Part shown: one piece after another, positions 13,001-25,845 of the stretch
How positions within the stretch are numbered: position 1 is the stretch's first letter
Layout of the letters: every line of letters begins with the position of its first letter
Assembly (NCBI GenBank): GCA_949317995.1
Contig: OX439038.1
Coordinates: forward strand, 37,143,113 to 37,207,112
Reading direction: 5' to 3'
DNA length: 64,000 nt
Origin: Acholoe squamosa
Taxonomy: Eukaryota; Annelida; Polychaeta; Phyllodocida; Polynoidae
Made by a program: the position numbers and the translations under genes
The notes under the pieces: model-generated
The model's database searches: none
Seen by the model: only the letters and a program-made list of their open reading frames with translations
Told to the model about the DNA's origin: nothing

Positions 13001-13611
13001 AAAACTCTGAAATCATTGCCGATGGTCTTTACACTTTGTCAGACGGTTAATGGAGGTCTGAAATGACTCAGCACAGTTCTATTTTGCTTTTTCACCTGAG
13101 GCAACAGGTAGAAATCGACCTACACCAAAACTGTTGGACCTAGTGTCTTGAACCTGTGTCACATGGTAGTTTTAGGCCTGGAAATGTATATTTTCATTGA
13201 TTTTGGAGAGAAAACTAAAAGGAACAGGTGAAAATTTAAAAACTCTGAAATCGTTGCAGATAGAGACTTGAAACTTTGTCAGATGGTTGATTTTGGTCTG
13301 AAACCAATCAACACAGTTCTGTTTTGCTTTTTCACCTCAGGCATCATGTAGAAATCAACTAACACTAAAACTGTTGGACCTAGTGTCTTGAAACTGTGTC
13401 TCGTGGTAATTTTAAGCCTGAAATTGCATGTTCACATTGATTTTGGGCAGAACATGTGAAAATTTAAAAACTCTGAAACCATTGCAGATAGAGTATTGAA
13501 ACTTTGTCAGATGGTTGATTCAGGTCTGAAACCACTCAACCCAGTTCTGTTTTGCTTTTTCACCTCAGGCAACAGGTAGAAATCAACAAACACTAAAACT
13601 GTTGGACCTAG
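4073..13611. repeat. Satellite array, block 1 (unit ~235 bp, higher-order blocks)
   Basis: Tandem units of roughly 231-240 bp share phrases such as CTTGAAACTGTGTCACGTGG, TTGATTTTGGGCAGA, AACTTTGTCAGATGGTTGAT and CACCTCAGGCAACAGGTAGAAA. Blocks recur at about 2873 bp (4311 and 7184), 2880 bp (7276 and 10156) and 1698 bp (10156 and 11854). Copies within one higher-order position are almost identical while neighbouring units differ, as in higher-order satellites. The short mirrored frames on both strands are products of the repeat and not genes. Confidence 0.9.
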
Positions 13612-14518
13612 TGTGCTGTAGCCACTTTAAATCAAGTCAAAACATCGAGTCAAAACACGTTTATCCCAACTCTGCAGCAGACGCCTAGTCTCTGCATGAA
13701 ACATAGTTACTCCAGCCACCTTTACTCCAGACAAGGCATAGGGATCCCCTTCCCAGCAGCCTCTGCGAGTAAACCTTCCCACAGTGCACCCTGATTGTAA
13801 ACATTCCCATCATGCAGCTGAAAAGCTGCATTTCTGATTGGTCTAGAAGTGCTGCAGTTCCTGTTGCAATACTTTGTGGGAAGGGTGCAAAGAACTGTGG
13901 GAATGCTCCACAGGAAGTGGCCTTTTAAGGCCACGGGACTGGTGGTTGGAGGCGTCTGAGTTGTATATAAGCAGATAAGCTGACCAAGCAGGCAGGAGAT
14001 AGAATGTAATGCTCTTCCTGTGAGGACTGACCATACTTACTGCTGGGATACACAGGGTTGGACTGTGTAAGTATTAACCTTTGGACTTAGTCATCTTGCT
14101 GCAGCACACACCTAGGGTTGGTTCATACTCATCATATTGGAGTTGTACTTGTAACCAGTTAGATTGGAACTCTACTTTGTACTTGTGACCATTACCATCC
14201 TTGCTCAATTGAACCAACTACCTGGGAGCAAGACTTCTGTGATTTGAAGTGGATATTACAATAAATATTGGAACTTTAATCGGCAGACTGCGAGTGTTGT
14301 AAGGTCATGGAGAGATGAACGCCTTCTTGCCCTTCCTCTACCACTTCCTTTAGAACAACGAATTAAACCCCTGAATTAATACCATAGTAACCAGCAAACA
14401 AGCATCACAACCATCAAACCATTTGAGCTAGCTAACCCACAACAACCTACAAACATCCTTTCTTCCACAACTGTTTATCAACATTCCTTCACCCACATCC
14501 ATTCACTTCTACTGTTCA
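13612..14518 (+). repeat. C-family solo LTR, copy 1 in the satellite
   Basis: A 907-bp LTR begins TGTGCTGTAGCC and ends CTACTGTTCA. It contains GTGGGAA motifs (13876-13882 and 13897-13903), CACAGGAAGTGG (ETS-like), TATATAA (13974-13980), GTAAGT (14067-14072) and AATAAA (14260-14265). The left flank is CCTAG and the right flank starts CCAGTGTCTT, consistent with a short target duplication. No internal region is present. Confidence 0.85.
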
Positions 14519-17500
14519 CCAGTGTCTTTAAACCTTGTCAGGTGGTATCTTTCGGCCTGAAATGCATATTTTCATTGATTTTGGGAAGAAAACTTAAAGA
14601 AACATCTGAAAAAATAAAAACAGTAAAGCTGATGGGGATAGAGTCTTGAAGCTTTGTCAGATGGTTGATTCAGGTCTGAAACGATTCAACACATTTTTCT
14701 TTTGCTTTTCAACCTGAGTCAACAGGTAGAAATAAACAAACACTAAAACTGTTGGACCTAGTGTCTTGAAACTGTGTCACGTGGTAATTTTAAACCTGAA
14801 AATGCATGTTCACATTGATTTTGGGCAGATAATAACAGGAACATGTGAAAATTTAAAAACTCTGAAACCATTGCAGATAGAGTATTGAAACTTTGTCAGA
14901 TGGTTTATTGAGGTCTGAAACCACTCAACACAATTCTGTTTTGCTTTTTCACCTGAGGCAACAGGTAGAAATCAACAAACACTAAAACCAAGTGTCTTGA
15001 AACTGTCACGTGGTAATTTTAGGCCTGAAAATGCATTTTTTCATTGATTTTGGAGAGAAAACTAAGAGGAACATGTAAAAAATTAAAAACTCTGAAATCA
15101 TTGCCGATGGTCTTTACACTTTGTCAGATGGTTGATGGAGGTCTGAAATGACTCAGCACAGTTCTATTTTGCTTTTTCACCTGAGGCAACAGGTAGAAAT
15201 CGACCTACACCAAAACTGTTGAACCTAGTGTCTTGAACCTGTGTCACATGGTAGTTTTAGGCCTGGAAATGTATATTTTCATTGATTTTGGAGAGAAAAC
15301 TAACAGGAACATTTGAAAATTTAAAAACTCTGAAATCGTTGCTGATGGTCTTGACACTTTGTCAGATGGTTGATGGAGGTCTGAAACGACTCAACACAGT
15401 TCTATTTTGCTTTTTCACCTGAGGCAACAGGTAGAAATCAACAAACACTAAAACTGTTGGACCTAGTGTCTTGAAACTGTGTCACGTGGTAATTTTAAGC
15501 CTAAAAATGCATGTTCACATTGATTTTGGGCAGATAATAACAGGAACATGTGAAAATTTAAAAACTCTGAAACCGTTGCAGAAACTGTGTCACGTGGTAA
15601 TTTTAAGCCTGAAAATGCATGTTCACATTGATTTTGGGCAGATAATAACAGGAACATGTGAAAATTTAAAAACTCTGAAACCGTTGCAGATAGAGTCTTG
15701 AAACTTTTGTCAGATGGTTGATTCAGGTCTGAAACCACTCAACACAATTCTGTTTTGCTTTTTCACCTCAGGCAACAGGTAGAAATCAACAAACACTAAA
15801 ACTCTTGGACCTAGTGTCTTTAAACCTTGTCAGGTGGTATCTTTCGGCCTGAAATGCATATTTTCATTGATTTTGGGAAGAAAACTTAAAGAAACATCTG
15901 AAAAAATAAAAACAGTAAAGCTGATGGGGATAGAGTCTTGAAGCTTTGTCAGATGGTTGATTCAGGTCTGAAACGATTCAACACATTTTTCTTTTGCTTT
16001 TCAACCTGAGTCAACAGGTAGAAATAAACAAACACTAAAACTGTTGGACCTAGTGTCTTGAAACTGTGTCACGTGGTAATTTTAAACCTGAAAATGCATG
16101 TTCACATTGATTTTGGGCAGATAATAACAGGAACATGTGAAAATTTAAAAACTCTGAAACCATTGCAGATAGAGTATTGAAACTTTGTCAGATGGTTTAT
16201 TGAGGTCTGAAACCACTCAACACAATTCTGTTTTGCTTTTCTACCTGAGGCAACATGTAGAAATCGACCAACACCAAAACTGTTGGACCTAGTGTCTTGA
16301 ACCTGTGTCACATGGTAGTTTTAGGCCTGGAAATGTATATTTTCATTGATTTTGGAGAGAAAACTAAGAGGAACATGTAAAAAATTAAAAACTCTGAAAT
16401 CATTGCCGATGGTCTTTACACTTTGTCAGATGGTTGATGGAGGTCTGAAATGACTCAGCACAGTTCTATTTTGCTTTTTCACCTGAGGCAACAGGTAGAA
16501 ATCGACCTACACCAAAACTGTTGAACCTAGTGTCTTGAACCTGTGTCACATGGTAGTTTTAGGCCTGGAAATGTATATTTTCATTGATTTTGGAGAGAAA
16601 ACTAACAGGAACATTTGAAAATTTAAAAACTCTGAAATCGTTGCTGATGGTCTTGACACTTTGTCAGATGGTTGATGGAGGTCTGAAACGACTCAACACA
16701 GTTCTATTTTGCTTTTTCACCTGAGGCAACAGGTAGAAATCAACAAACACTAAAACTGTTGGACCTAGTGTCTTGAAACTGTGTCACGTGGTAATTTTAA
16801 GCCTGAAAATGCATGTTCACATTGATTTTGGGCAGATAATAACAGGAACATGTGAAAATTTAAAAACTCTGAAACCGTTGCAGATAGAGTCTCGAAACTT
16901 TGTCAGATGGTTGATTCAGGTCTAAAACCACTCAACACAATTCTGTTTTGCTTTTTCACCTCAGGCAACAGGTAGAAATCAACAAACACTAAAACTGTTG
17001 GACCTAGTGTCTTTAAACCTTGTCAGGTGGTATCTTTCGGCCTGAAATGCATATTTTCATTGATTTTGGAAAGAAAACTTAAAGAAACATCTGAAAAAAT
17101 AAAAACAGTAAAGCTGATGGGGATAGAGTCTTGAAGCTTTGTCAGATGGTTGATTCAGGTCTGAAACGATTCAACACATTTTTCTTTTGCTTTTCAACCT
17201 GAGTCAACAGGTAGAAATAAACAAACACTAAAACTGTTGGACCTAGTGTCTTGAAACTGTGTCACGTGGTAATTTTAAACCTGAAAATGCATGTTCACAT
17301 TGATTTTGGGCAGATAATAACAGGAACATGTGAAAATTTAAAAACTCTGAAACCATTGCAGATAGAGTATTGAAACTTTGTCAGATGGTTTATTGAGGTC
17401 TGAAACCACTCAACACAATTCTGTTTTGCTTTTTCACCTGAGGCAACAGGTAGAAATCAACAAACACTACAACCAAGTGTCTTGAAACTGTGTCACGTGG

Positions 17501-18421
17501 TATTTTTAGGCCTGAAAATGCATTTTTACATTGATTTTGGACAGAAAACTAACAGGAACATGTGAAAATTTAAACACTCTAAAATTATTGCCGATGATCT
17601 TGAAACTTTGTCAGATGGTTGATTCAGGTCTGAAACCACTCAACACAGTTCTGTTTTGCTTTTCTACCTGAGGCAACATGTAGAAATCGACCAACACCAA
17701 AACTGTTGGACCTAGTGTCTTGAACCTGTGTCACATGGTAGTTTTAGGCCTGGAAATGTATATTTTCATTGATTTTGGAGAGAAAACTAAGAGGAACATG
17801 TAAAAAATTAAAAACTCTGAAATCATTGCCGATGGTCTTTACACTTTGTCAGACGGTTAATGGAGGTCTGAAATGACTCAGCACAGTTCTATTTTGCTTT
17901 TTCACCTGAGGCAACAGGTAGAAATCGACCTACACCAAAACTGTTGGACCTAGTGTCTTGAACCTGTGTCACATGGTAGTTTTAGGCCTGGAAATGTATA
18001 TTTTCATTGATTTTGGAGAGAAAACTAAAAGGAACAGGTGAAAATTTAAAAACTCTGAAATCGTTGCAGATAGAGACTTGAAACTTTGTCAGATGGTTGA
18101 TTTTGGTCTGAAACCAATCAACACAGTTCTGTTTTGCTTTTTCACCTCAGGCATCATGTAGAAATCAACTAACACTAAAACTGTTGGACCTAGTGTCTTG
18201 AAACTGTGTCTCGTGGTAATTTTAAGCCTGAAATTGCATGTTCACATTGATTTTGGGCAGAACATGTGAAAATTTAAAAACTCTGAAACCATTGCAGATA
18301 GAGTATTGAAACTTTGTCAGATGGTTGATTCAGGTCTGAAACCACTCAACCCAGTTCTGTTTTGCTTTTTCACCTCAGGCAACAGGTAGAAATCAACAAA
18401 CACTAAAACTGTTGGACCTAG
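14519..18421. repeat. Satellite array, block 2
   Basis: Continuation of the same ~235-bp satellite, about 3.9 kb, between LTR copies 1 and 2. It ends with the same sequence that precedes LTR copy 1 (ACTGTTGGACCTAG), showing that LTR plus flanks is one repeated block of 4810 bp (13612 to 18422). Confidence 0.9.
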
Positions 18422-19328
18422 TGTGCTGTAGCCACTTTAAATCAAGTCAAAACATCGAGTCAAAACACGTTTATCCCAACTCTGCAGCAGACGCCTAGTC
18501 TCTGCATGAAACATAGTTACTCCAGCCACCTTTACTCCAGACAAGGCATAGGGATCCCCTTCCCAGCAGCCTCTGCGAGTAAACCTTCCCACAGTGCACC
18601 CTGATTGTAAACATTCCCATCATGCAGCTGAAAAGCTGCATTTCTGATTGGTCTAGAAGTGCTGCAGTTCCTGTTGCAATACTTTGTGGGAAGGGTGCAA
18701 AGAACTGTGGGAATGCTCCACAGGAAGTGGCCTTTTAAGGCCAAGGGACTGGTGGTTGGAGGCGTCTGAGTTGTATATAAGCAGATAAGCTGACCAAGCA
18801 GGCAGGAGATAGAATGTAATGCTCTTCCTGTGAGGACTGACCATACTTACTGCTGGGATACACAGGGTTGGACTGTGTAAGTATTAACCTTTGGACTTAG
18901 TCATCTTGCTGCAGCACACACCTAGGGTTGGTTCATACTCATCATATTGGAGTTGTACTTGTAACCAGTTAGATTGGAACTCTACTTTGTACTTGTGACC
19001 ATTACCATCCTTGCTCAATTGAACCAACTACCTGGGAGCAAGACTTCTGTGATTTGAAGTGGATATTACAATAAATATTGGAACTTTAATCGGCAGACTG
19101 CGAGTGTTGTAAGGTCATGGAGAGATGAACGCCTTCTTGCCCTTCCTCTACCACTTCCTTTAGAACAACGAATTAAACCCCTGAATTAATACCATAGTAA
19201 CCAGCAAACAAGCATCACAACCATCAAACCATTTGAGCTAGCTAACCCACAACAACCTACAAACATCCTTTCTTCCACAACTGTTTATCAACATTCCTTC
19301 ACCCACATCCATTCACTTCTACTGTTCA
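18422..19328 (+). repeat. C-family solo LTR, copy 2 in the satellite
   Basis: 907 bp, nearly identical to copy 1 including both flanks, so it is an amplified copy of the same insertion rather than an independent one. It keeps the TATATAA box near 18784, GTAAGT and AATAAA. Confidence 0.85.
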
Positions 19329-22300
19329 CCAGTGTCTTTAAACCTTGTCAGGTGGTATCTTTCGGCCTGAAATGCATATTTTCATTGATTTTGGGAAGAA
19401 AACTTAAAGAAACATCTGAAAAAATAAAAACAGTAAAGCTGATGGGGATAGAGTCTTGAAGCTTTGTCAGATGTTTGATTCAGGTCTGAAACGATTCAAC
19501 ACATTTTTCTTTTGCTTTTCAACCTGAGGCAACAGGTAGAAATAAACAAACACTAAAACTGTTGGACCTAGTGTCTTGAAACTGTGTCACGTGGTAATTT
19601 TAAGCCTGAAAATGCATATTTACATTGATTTTGGACAGAAAATAACAGGAACATGTCAATGTAAAAAAACTCTGAAATCGTTCCCGATGGTCTTGAAACT
19701 TTGTCAGATGGTTGATTCAGGTCTGAAACCACTCAACCCAGTTCTGTTTTGCTTTTTCACCTCAGGCAACAGGTAGAAATCAACAAACACTAAAACAGTT
19801 GGACCTAGTGTGTTGAACCTGTGTCACATGGTAGTTTTAGGCCTGAAAATATATATTTTCAATCAACACAGTTCTGTTTTGCTTTTTCACCTCAGGCATC
19901 AGGTAGAAATCAACAAACACTAAAACTGTTGGACCTAGTGTCTTGAAACTGTGTCTCGTGGTAATTTTAAGCCTGAAATTGCATGTTCACATTGATTTTG
20001 GGCAGATAATAACAGGAACATGTGAAAATTTAAAAACTCTGAAACCATTGCAGATAGAGTATTGAAACTTTGTCAGATGGTTTATTGAGGTCTGAAACCA
20101 CTCAACACAATTCTGTTTTGCTTTTTCACCTGAGGCAACAGGTAGAAATCAACAAACACTACAACCAAGTGTCTTGAAACTGTGTCACGTGGTATTTTTA
20201 GGCCTGAAAATGCATTTTTACATTGATTTTGGACAGAAAACTAACAGGAACATGTGAAAATTTAAACACTCTAAAATTATTGCCGATGATCTTGAAACTT
20301 TGTCAGATGGTTGATTCAGGTCTGAAACCACTCAACACAGTTCTGTTTTGCTTTTCTACCTGAGGCAACATGTAGAAATCGACCAACACCGAAACTGTTG
20401 GACCTAGTGTCTTGAACCTGTGTCACATGGTAGTTTTAGGCCTGGAAATGTATATTTTCATTGATTTTGGAGAGAAAACTAAGAGGAACATGTAAAAAAT
20501 TAAAAACTCTGAAATCATTGCCGATGGTCTTTACACTTTGTCAGATGGTTGATGGAGGTCTGAAATGACTCAGCACAGTTCTATTTTGCTTTTTCACCTG
20601 AGGCAACAGGTAGAAATCGACCTACACCAAAACTGTTGGACCTAGTGTCTTGAACCTGTGTCACATGGTAGTTTTAGGCCTGGAAATGTATATTTTCATT
20701 GATGTTGGAGAGAAAACTAAAAGGAACAGGTGAAAATTTAAAAACTCTGAAATCGTTGCAGATAGAGACTTGAAACTTTGTCAGATGGTGGATTCAGGTC
20801 TGAAACCACTCAACACAGAACCTGTGTCACATGGTAGTTTTAGGCCTGGAAATGTATATTTTCATTGATTTTGGAGAGAAAACTAACAGGAACATTTGAA
20901 AATTTAAAAACTCTGAAATCGTTGCTGATGGTCTTGACACTTTGTCAGATGGTTGATGGAGGTCTGAAACGACTCAACACAGTTCTATTTTGCTTTTTCA
21001 CCTGAGGCAACAGGTAGAAATCAACAAACACTAAAACTGTTGGACCTAGTGTCTTGAAACTGTGTCACGTGGTAATTTTAAGCCTGAAAATGCATGTTCA
21101 CATTGATTTTGGGCAGATAATAACAGGAACATGTGAAAATTTAAAAACTCTGAAACCGTTGCAGATAGAGTCTTGAAACTTTGTCAGATGGTTGATTCAG
21201 GTCTAAAACCACTCAACACAATTCTGTTTTGCTTTTTCACCTCAGGCAACAGGTAGAAATCAACAAACACTAAAACTGTTGGACCTAGTGTCTTTAAACC
21301 TTGTCAGGTGGTATCTTTCGGCCTGAAATGCATATTTTCATTGATTTTGGGAAGAAAACTTAAAGAAACATCTGAAAAAATAAAAACAGTAAAGCTGATG
21401 GGGATAGAGTCTTGAAGCTTTGTCAGATGGTTGATTCAGGTCTGAAACGATTCAACACATTTTTCTTTTGCTTTTCAACCTGAGTCAACAGGTAGAAATA
21501 AACAAACACTAAAACTGTTGGACCTAGTGTCTTGAAACTGTGTCACGTGGTAATTTTAAACCTGAAAATGCATGTTCACATTGATTTTGGGCAGATAATA
21601 ACAGGAACATGTGAAAATTTAAAAACTCTGAAACCATTGCAGATAGAGTATTGAAACTTTGTCAGATGGTTTATTGAGGTCTGAAACCACTCAACACAAT
21701 TCTGTTTTGCTTTTTCACCTGAGGCAACAGGTAGAAATCAACAAACACTACAACCAAGTGTCTTGAAACTGTGTCACGTGGTATTTTTAGGCCTGAAAAT
21801 GCATTTTTACATTGATTTTGGACAGAAAACTAACAGGAACATGTGAAAATTTAAACACTCTAAAATCATTGCCGATGATCTTGAAACTTTGTCAGATGGT
21901 TGATTCAGGTCTGAAACCACTCAACACAGTTCTGTTTTGCTTTTCTACCTGAGGCAACATGTAGAAATCGACCAACACCAAAACTGTTGGACCTAGTGTC
22001 TTGAACCTGTGTCACATGGTAGTTTTAGGCCTGGAAATGTATATTTTCATTGATTTTGGAGAAAAAACTAAGAGGAACATGTAAAAAATTAAAAACTCTG
22101 AAATCATTGCCGATGGTCTTTACACTTTGTCAGATGGTTGATGGAGGTCCGAAATGACTCAGCACAGTTCTATTTTGCTTTTTCACCTGAGACAACAGGT
22201 AGAAATCGACCTACACCAAAACTGTTGGACCTAGTGTCTTGAACCTGTGTCACATGGTAGTTTTAGGCCTGGAAATGTATATTTTCATTGATGTTGGAGA

Positions 22301-22702
22301 GAAAACTAAAAGGAACAGGTGAAAATTTAAAAACTCTGAAATCGTTGCAGATAGAGACTTGAAACTTTGTCAGATGGTTGATTCAGGTCTGAAACCACTC
22401 AACACAGTTCTGTTTTGCTTTTTCACCTCAGGCATCATGTAGAAATCAACTAACACTAAAACTGTTGGACCTAGTGTATTGAAACTGTGTCTCGTGGTAA
22501 TTTTAAGCCTGAAATTGCATGTTCACATTGATTTTGGGCAGAACATGTGAAAATTTAAAAACTCTGAAACCATTGCAGATAGAGTATTGAAACTTTGTCA
22601 GATGGTTGATTCAGGTCTGAAACCACTCAACCCAGTTCTGTTTTGCTTTTTCACCTCAGGCAACAGGTAGAAATCAACAAACACTAAAACTGTTGGACCT
22701 AG
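19329..22702. repeat. Satellite array, block 3
   Basis: About 3.4 kb of the same satellite. The order of unit variants partly differs from block 2 (for example around 19800-19880, where a unit is fused to another variant), as expected from unequal exchange. Confidence 0.9.
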
Positions 22703-23609
22703 TGTGCTGTAGCCACTTTAAATCAAGTCAAAACATCGAGTCAAAACACGTTTATCCCAACTCTGCAGCAGACGCCTAGTCTCTGCATGAAACATAGTTA
22801 CTCCAGCCACCTATACTCCAGACAAGGCATAGGGATCCCCTTCCCAGCAGCCTCTGCGAGTAAACCTTCCCACAGTGCACCCTGATTGTAAACATTCCCA
22901 TCATGCAGCTCAAAAGCTGCATTTCTGATTGGTCTAGAAGTGCTGCAGTTCCTGTTGCAATACTTTGTGGGAAGGGTGCAAAGAACTGTGGGAATGCTCC
23001 ACAGGAAGTGGCCTTTTAAGGCCACGGGACTGGTGGTTGGAGGCGTCTGAGTTGTATATAAGCAGATGAGCTAGCCAAGCAGGCAGGAGATAGAATGTAA
23101 TGCTCTTCCTGTGAGGACTGACCATACTTACTGCTGGGATACACAGGGTTGGACTGTGTAAGTATTAACCTTTGGACTTAGTCATCTTGCTGCAGCACAC
23201 ACCTAGGGTTGGTTCATACTCATCATATTGGAGTTGTACTTGTAACCAGTTAGATTGGAACTCTACTTTGTACTTGTGACCATTACCATCCTTGCTCAAT
23301 TGAACCAACTACCTGGGAGCAAGACTTCTGTGATTTGAAGTGGATATTACAATAAATATTGGAACTTTAATCGGCAGACTGCGAGTGTTGTAAGGTCATG
23401 GAGAGATGAACGCCTTCTTGCCCTTCCTCTACCACTTCCTTTAGAACAACGAATTAAACCCCTGAATTAATACCATAGTAACCAGCAAACAAGCATCACA
23501 ACCATCAAACCATTTGAGCTAGCTAACCCACAACAACCTACAAACATCCTTTCTTCCACAACCGTTTATCAACATTCCTTCACCCACATCCATTCACTTC
23601 TACTGTTCA
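22703..23609 (+). repeat. C-family solo LTR, copy 3 in the satellite
   Basis: 907 bp with the same flanks as copies 1 and 2 (CCTAG before, CCAGTGTCTT after) and only scattered base differences. It lies 4281 bp from copy 2. Confidence 0.85.
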
Positions 23610-24756
23610 CCAGTGTCTTTAAACCTTGTCAGGTGGTATCTTTCGGCCTGAAATGCATATTTTCATTGATTTTGGGAAGAAAACTTAAAGAAACATCTGA
23701 AAAAATAAAAACAGTAAAGCTGATGGGGATAGAGTCTTGAAGCTTTGTCAGATGGTTGATTCAGGTCTGAAACGATTCAACACATTTTTCTTTTGCTTTT
23801 CAACCTGAGGCAACAGGTAGAAATAAACAAACACTAAAACTGTTGGACCTAGTGTCTTGAAACTGTGTCACGTGGTAATTTTAAGCCTGAAAATGCATAT
23901 TTACATTGATTTTGGACAGAAAATAACAGGAACATGTCAATGTAAAAAAACTCTGAAATCGTTCCCGATGGTCTTGAAACTTTGTCAGATGGTTGATTCA
24001 GGTCTGAAACCACTCAACCCAGTTCTGTTTTGCTTTTTCACCTCAGGCAACAGGTAGAAATCAACAAACACTAAAACAGTTGGACCTAGTGTGTTGAACC
24101 TGTGTCACATGGTAGTTTTAGGCCTGAAAATGTATATTTTCAATCAACACAGTTCTGTTTTGCTTTTTCACCTCAGGCATCAGGTAGAAATCAACAAACA
24201 CTAAAACTGTTGGACCTAGTGTCTTGAAACTGTGTCTCGTGGTAATTTTAAGCCTGAAATTGCATGTTCACATTGATTTTGGGCAGATAATAACAGGAAC
24301 ATGTGAAAATTTAAAAACTCTGAAACCATTGCAGATAGAGTATTGAAACTTTGTCAGATGGTTGATCCAGGTCTGAAACCACTCAACACAATTCTGTTTT
24401 GCTTTTTCACCTGAGGCAACAGGTAGAAATCGACCTACACCAAAACTGTTGGACCTAGTGTCTTGAACCTGTGTCACATAGTAGTTTTAGGCCTGGAAAT
24501 GTGTATTTTCATTAATTTTGGAGAGAAAACTAAAAGGAACAGGTGAAAATTTAGAAACTCTGAAATCGTTGCAGATAGAGACTTGAAACTTTGTCAGATG
24601 GTTGATTTTGGTCTGAAACCAATCAACACAGTTCTGTTTTGCTTTTTCACCTCAGGCATCAGGTAGAAATCAACTAACACTAAAACTGTTGGACCTAGTG
24701 TCTTGAAACTGTGTCTCGTGGTAATTTTAAGCCTGAAAATGCATGTTCACATTGAT
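23610..24756. repeat. Satellite array, block 4 (right end)
   Basis: The last ~1.1 kb of satellite. The 23610-24320 part repeats 19329-20040. The array stops abruptly inside a unit at about 24756, where LTR-like sequence begins. Confidence 0.88.
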
Positions 24757-25194
24757 ATTGGACTGTGTATTAACCTTTGGAGTTAGACATCTTGCTGCAG
24801 CACACACCTAGGGTTGGTTCATACACATCATATTGGAGTTGTACTTGTAACCAGTTAGATTGGAACTCTACTTTGTACTTGTGACTATTACCATCCTTGC
24901 TCAATTGAACCAACTACCTGTGAACAAGACTTCTGTGATTTGAAGTAAATATTACAATAAATATTGGAACTTTAATCGGCGGATTGCGAGTGTTGTAAGG
25001 TCATGGAGAGATGAACACCTTCTTGCCCTTCCTCTACCACTTCCTTTAGAACAATGAATTAAACCCCTGAATTAATAGTAACCAGCAACAAGCATCACAA
25101 CCATCAAACCATTTGAGCTAGCTAACCCAGAACAACCTACAACATCACATCACTTCCACATCCGTTTACAACATCCGTTCACCACATTCGTTCA
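24757..25194 (+). repeat. Element B LTR, 3' portion
   Basis: Begins near TTGGACTGTG and matches the second half of the 907-bp LTRs in the satellite, with AATAAA near 24956, and ends CACATTCGTTCA. The U3 and TATA part is absent. Confidence 0.75.
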
Positions 25195-25845
25195 CCACGA
25201 GCGCTCAATTTGGGAATTCTAAGCTCGGCTAGGTCAGGCAAGGAATCAATCCATCCAGCGGCCTTGACAGAGAGGTCTGACCAGCCTGGCGTGGCGTCTC
25301 CAACCGACGTCGCGGGCCCCAGTGGCGCTACATCGGAACCAGCCCTCACAGTACGACTACACCCCGATGTAGCTAGTGATACCAATGGAGAAGATTGCAG
25401 TCAGGATGAAGTACACCTTCTCCCTGAAAATACCAGTTTAACCACGGTTGCAGATCGGTCTGCTATTGATTTTGATGAAACACCATTGGATCACTCTATA
25501 AACTCTCAGGATTTACACAATACCAGGAGAAAATTGGAATATCATAAATCTGTCTCTCAGGATTTGGATAGACTTCTACAGGATTTATCAGGTATAGAGG
25601 AACAAAAAGAGCCAGAAGATCATAGTCAGGATCAACAAAATCTACAAAATCAAGGTCAGTTGAATATTCAGAATCAACATCCACCAGCTCCTGCTCAACC
25701 AACCAACCCACAAGCTCCTGCTCAACCAATCAACCCACCGATCAATATGGCGGCAGTACCACCCATAAAACCCCCTGTTTTCAATGGTTCAAATGGAGAA
25801 AATCCTGAAACTTATTTCGACGAACTAGATGCAGTTGCCCCACTG
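25195..25845 (+). pseudogene. Element B gag fragment
   Basis: An open stretch closely matches the middle of element C's gag, from the TERSDQPGVASPTDVAG region through the Gln/Asn-rich repeats to NPETYFDELDAVA, the start of the capsid-like part. Fragment only; it ends where D's LTR begins. Confidence 0.8.

Larger units (their letters stand above)
24757..25845 (+). mobile_element. Element B: C-family LTR retroelement remnant
   Basis: A truncated LTR (24757-25194) is followed by part of gag in the same orientation (25195-25845), then cut by the LTR of element D. Sequence is very close to element C. Broken; only these two parts are present. Confidence 0.8.

Noticed and set aside
13722-14034. Minus-strand 63-75 codon frames repeated at 13722, 18532 and 22798 and mirrored at 28780 and 45171
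   Set aside because: They lie inside the C-family LTR U3/R and follow its copies; no protein features.
4311-24477. Many 60-92 codon frames on both strands, repeated (for example 4403-4633, 7276-7506, 10156-10386)
   Set aside because: They are the satellite read through in both directions; mirror frames on opposite strands and exact recurrence show they come from the repeat.
4073-24756. CRISPR-like array
   Set aside because: Units are ~235 bp with no short repeat-spacer alternation; this is a eukaryotic satellite.
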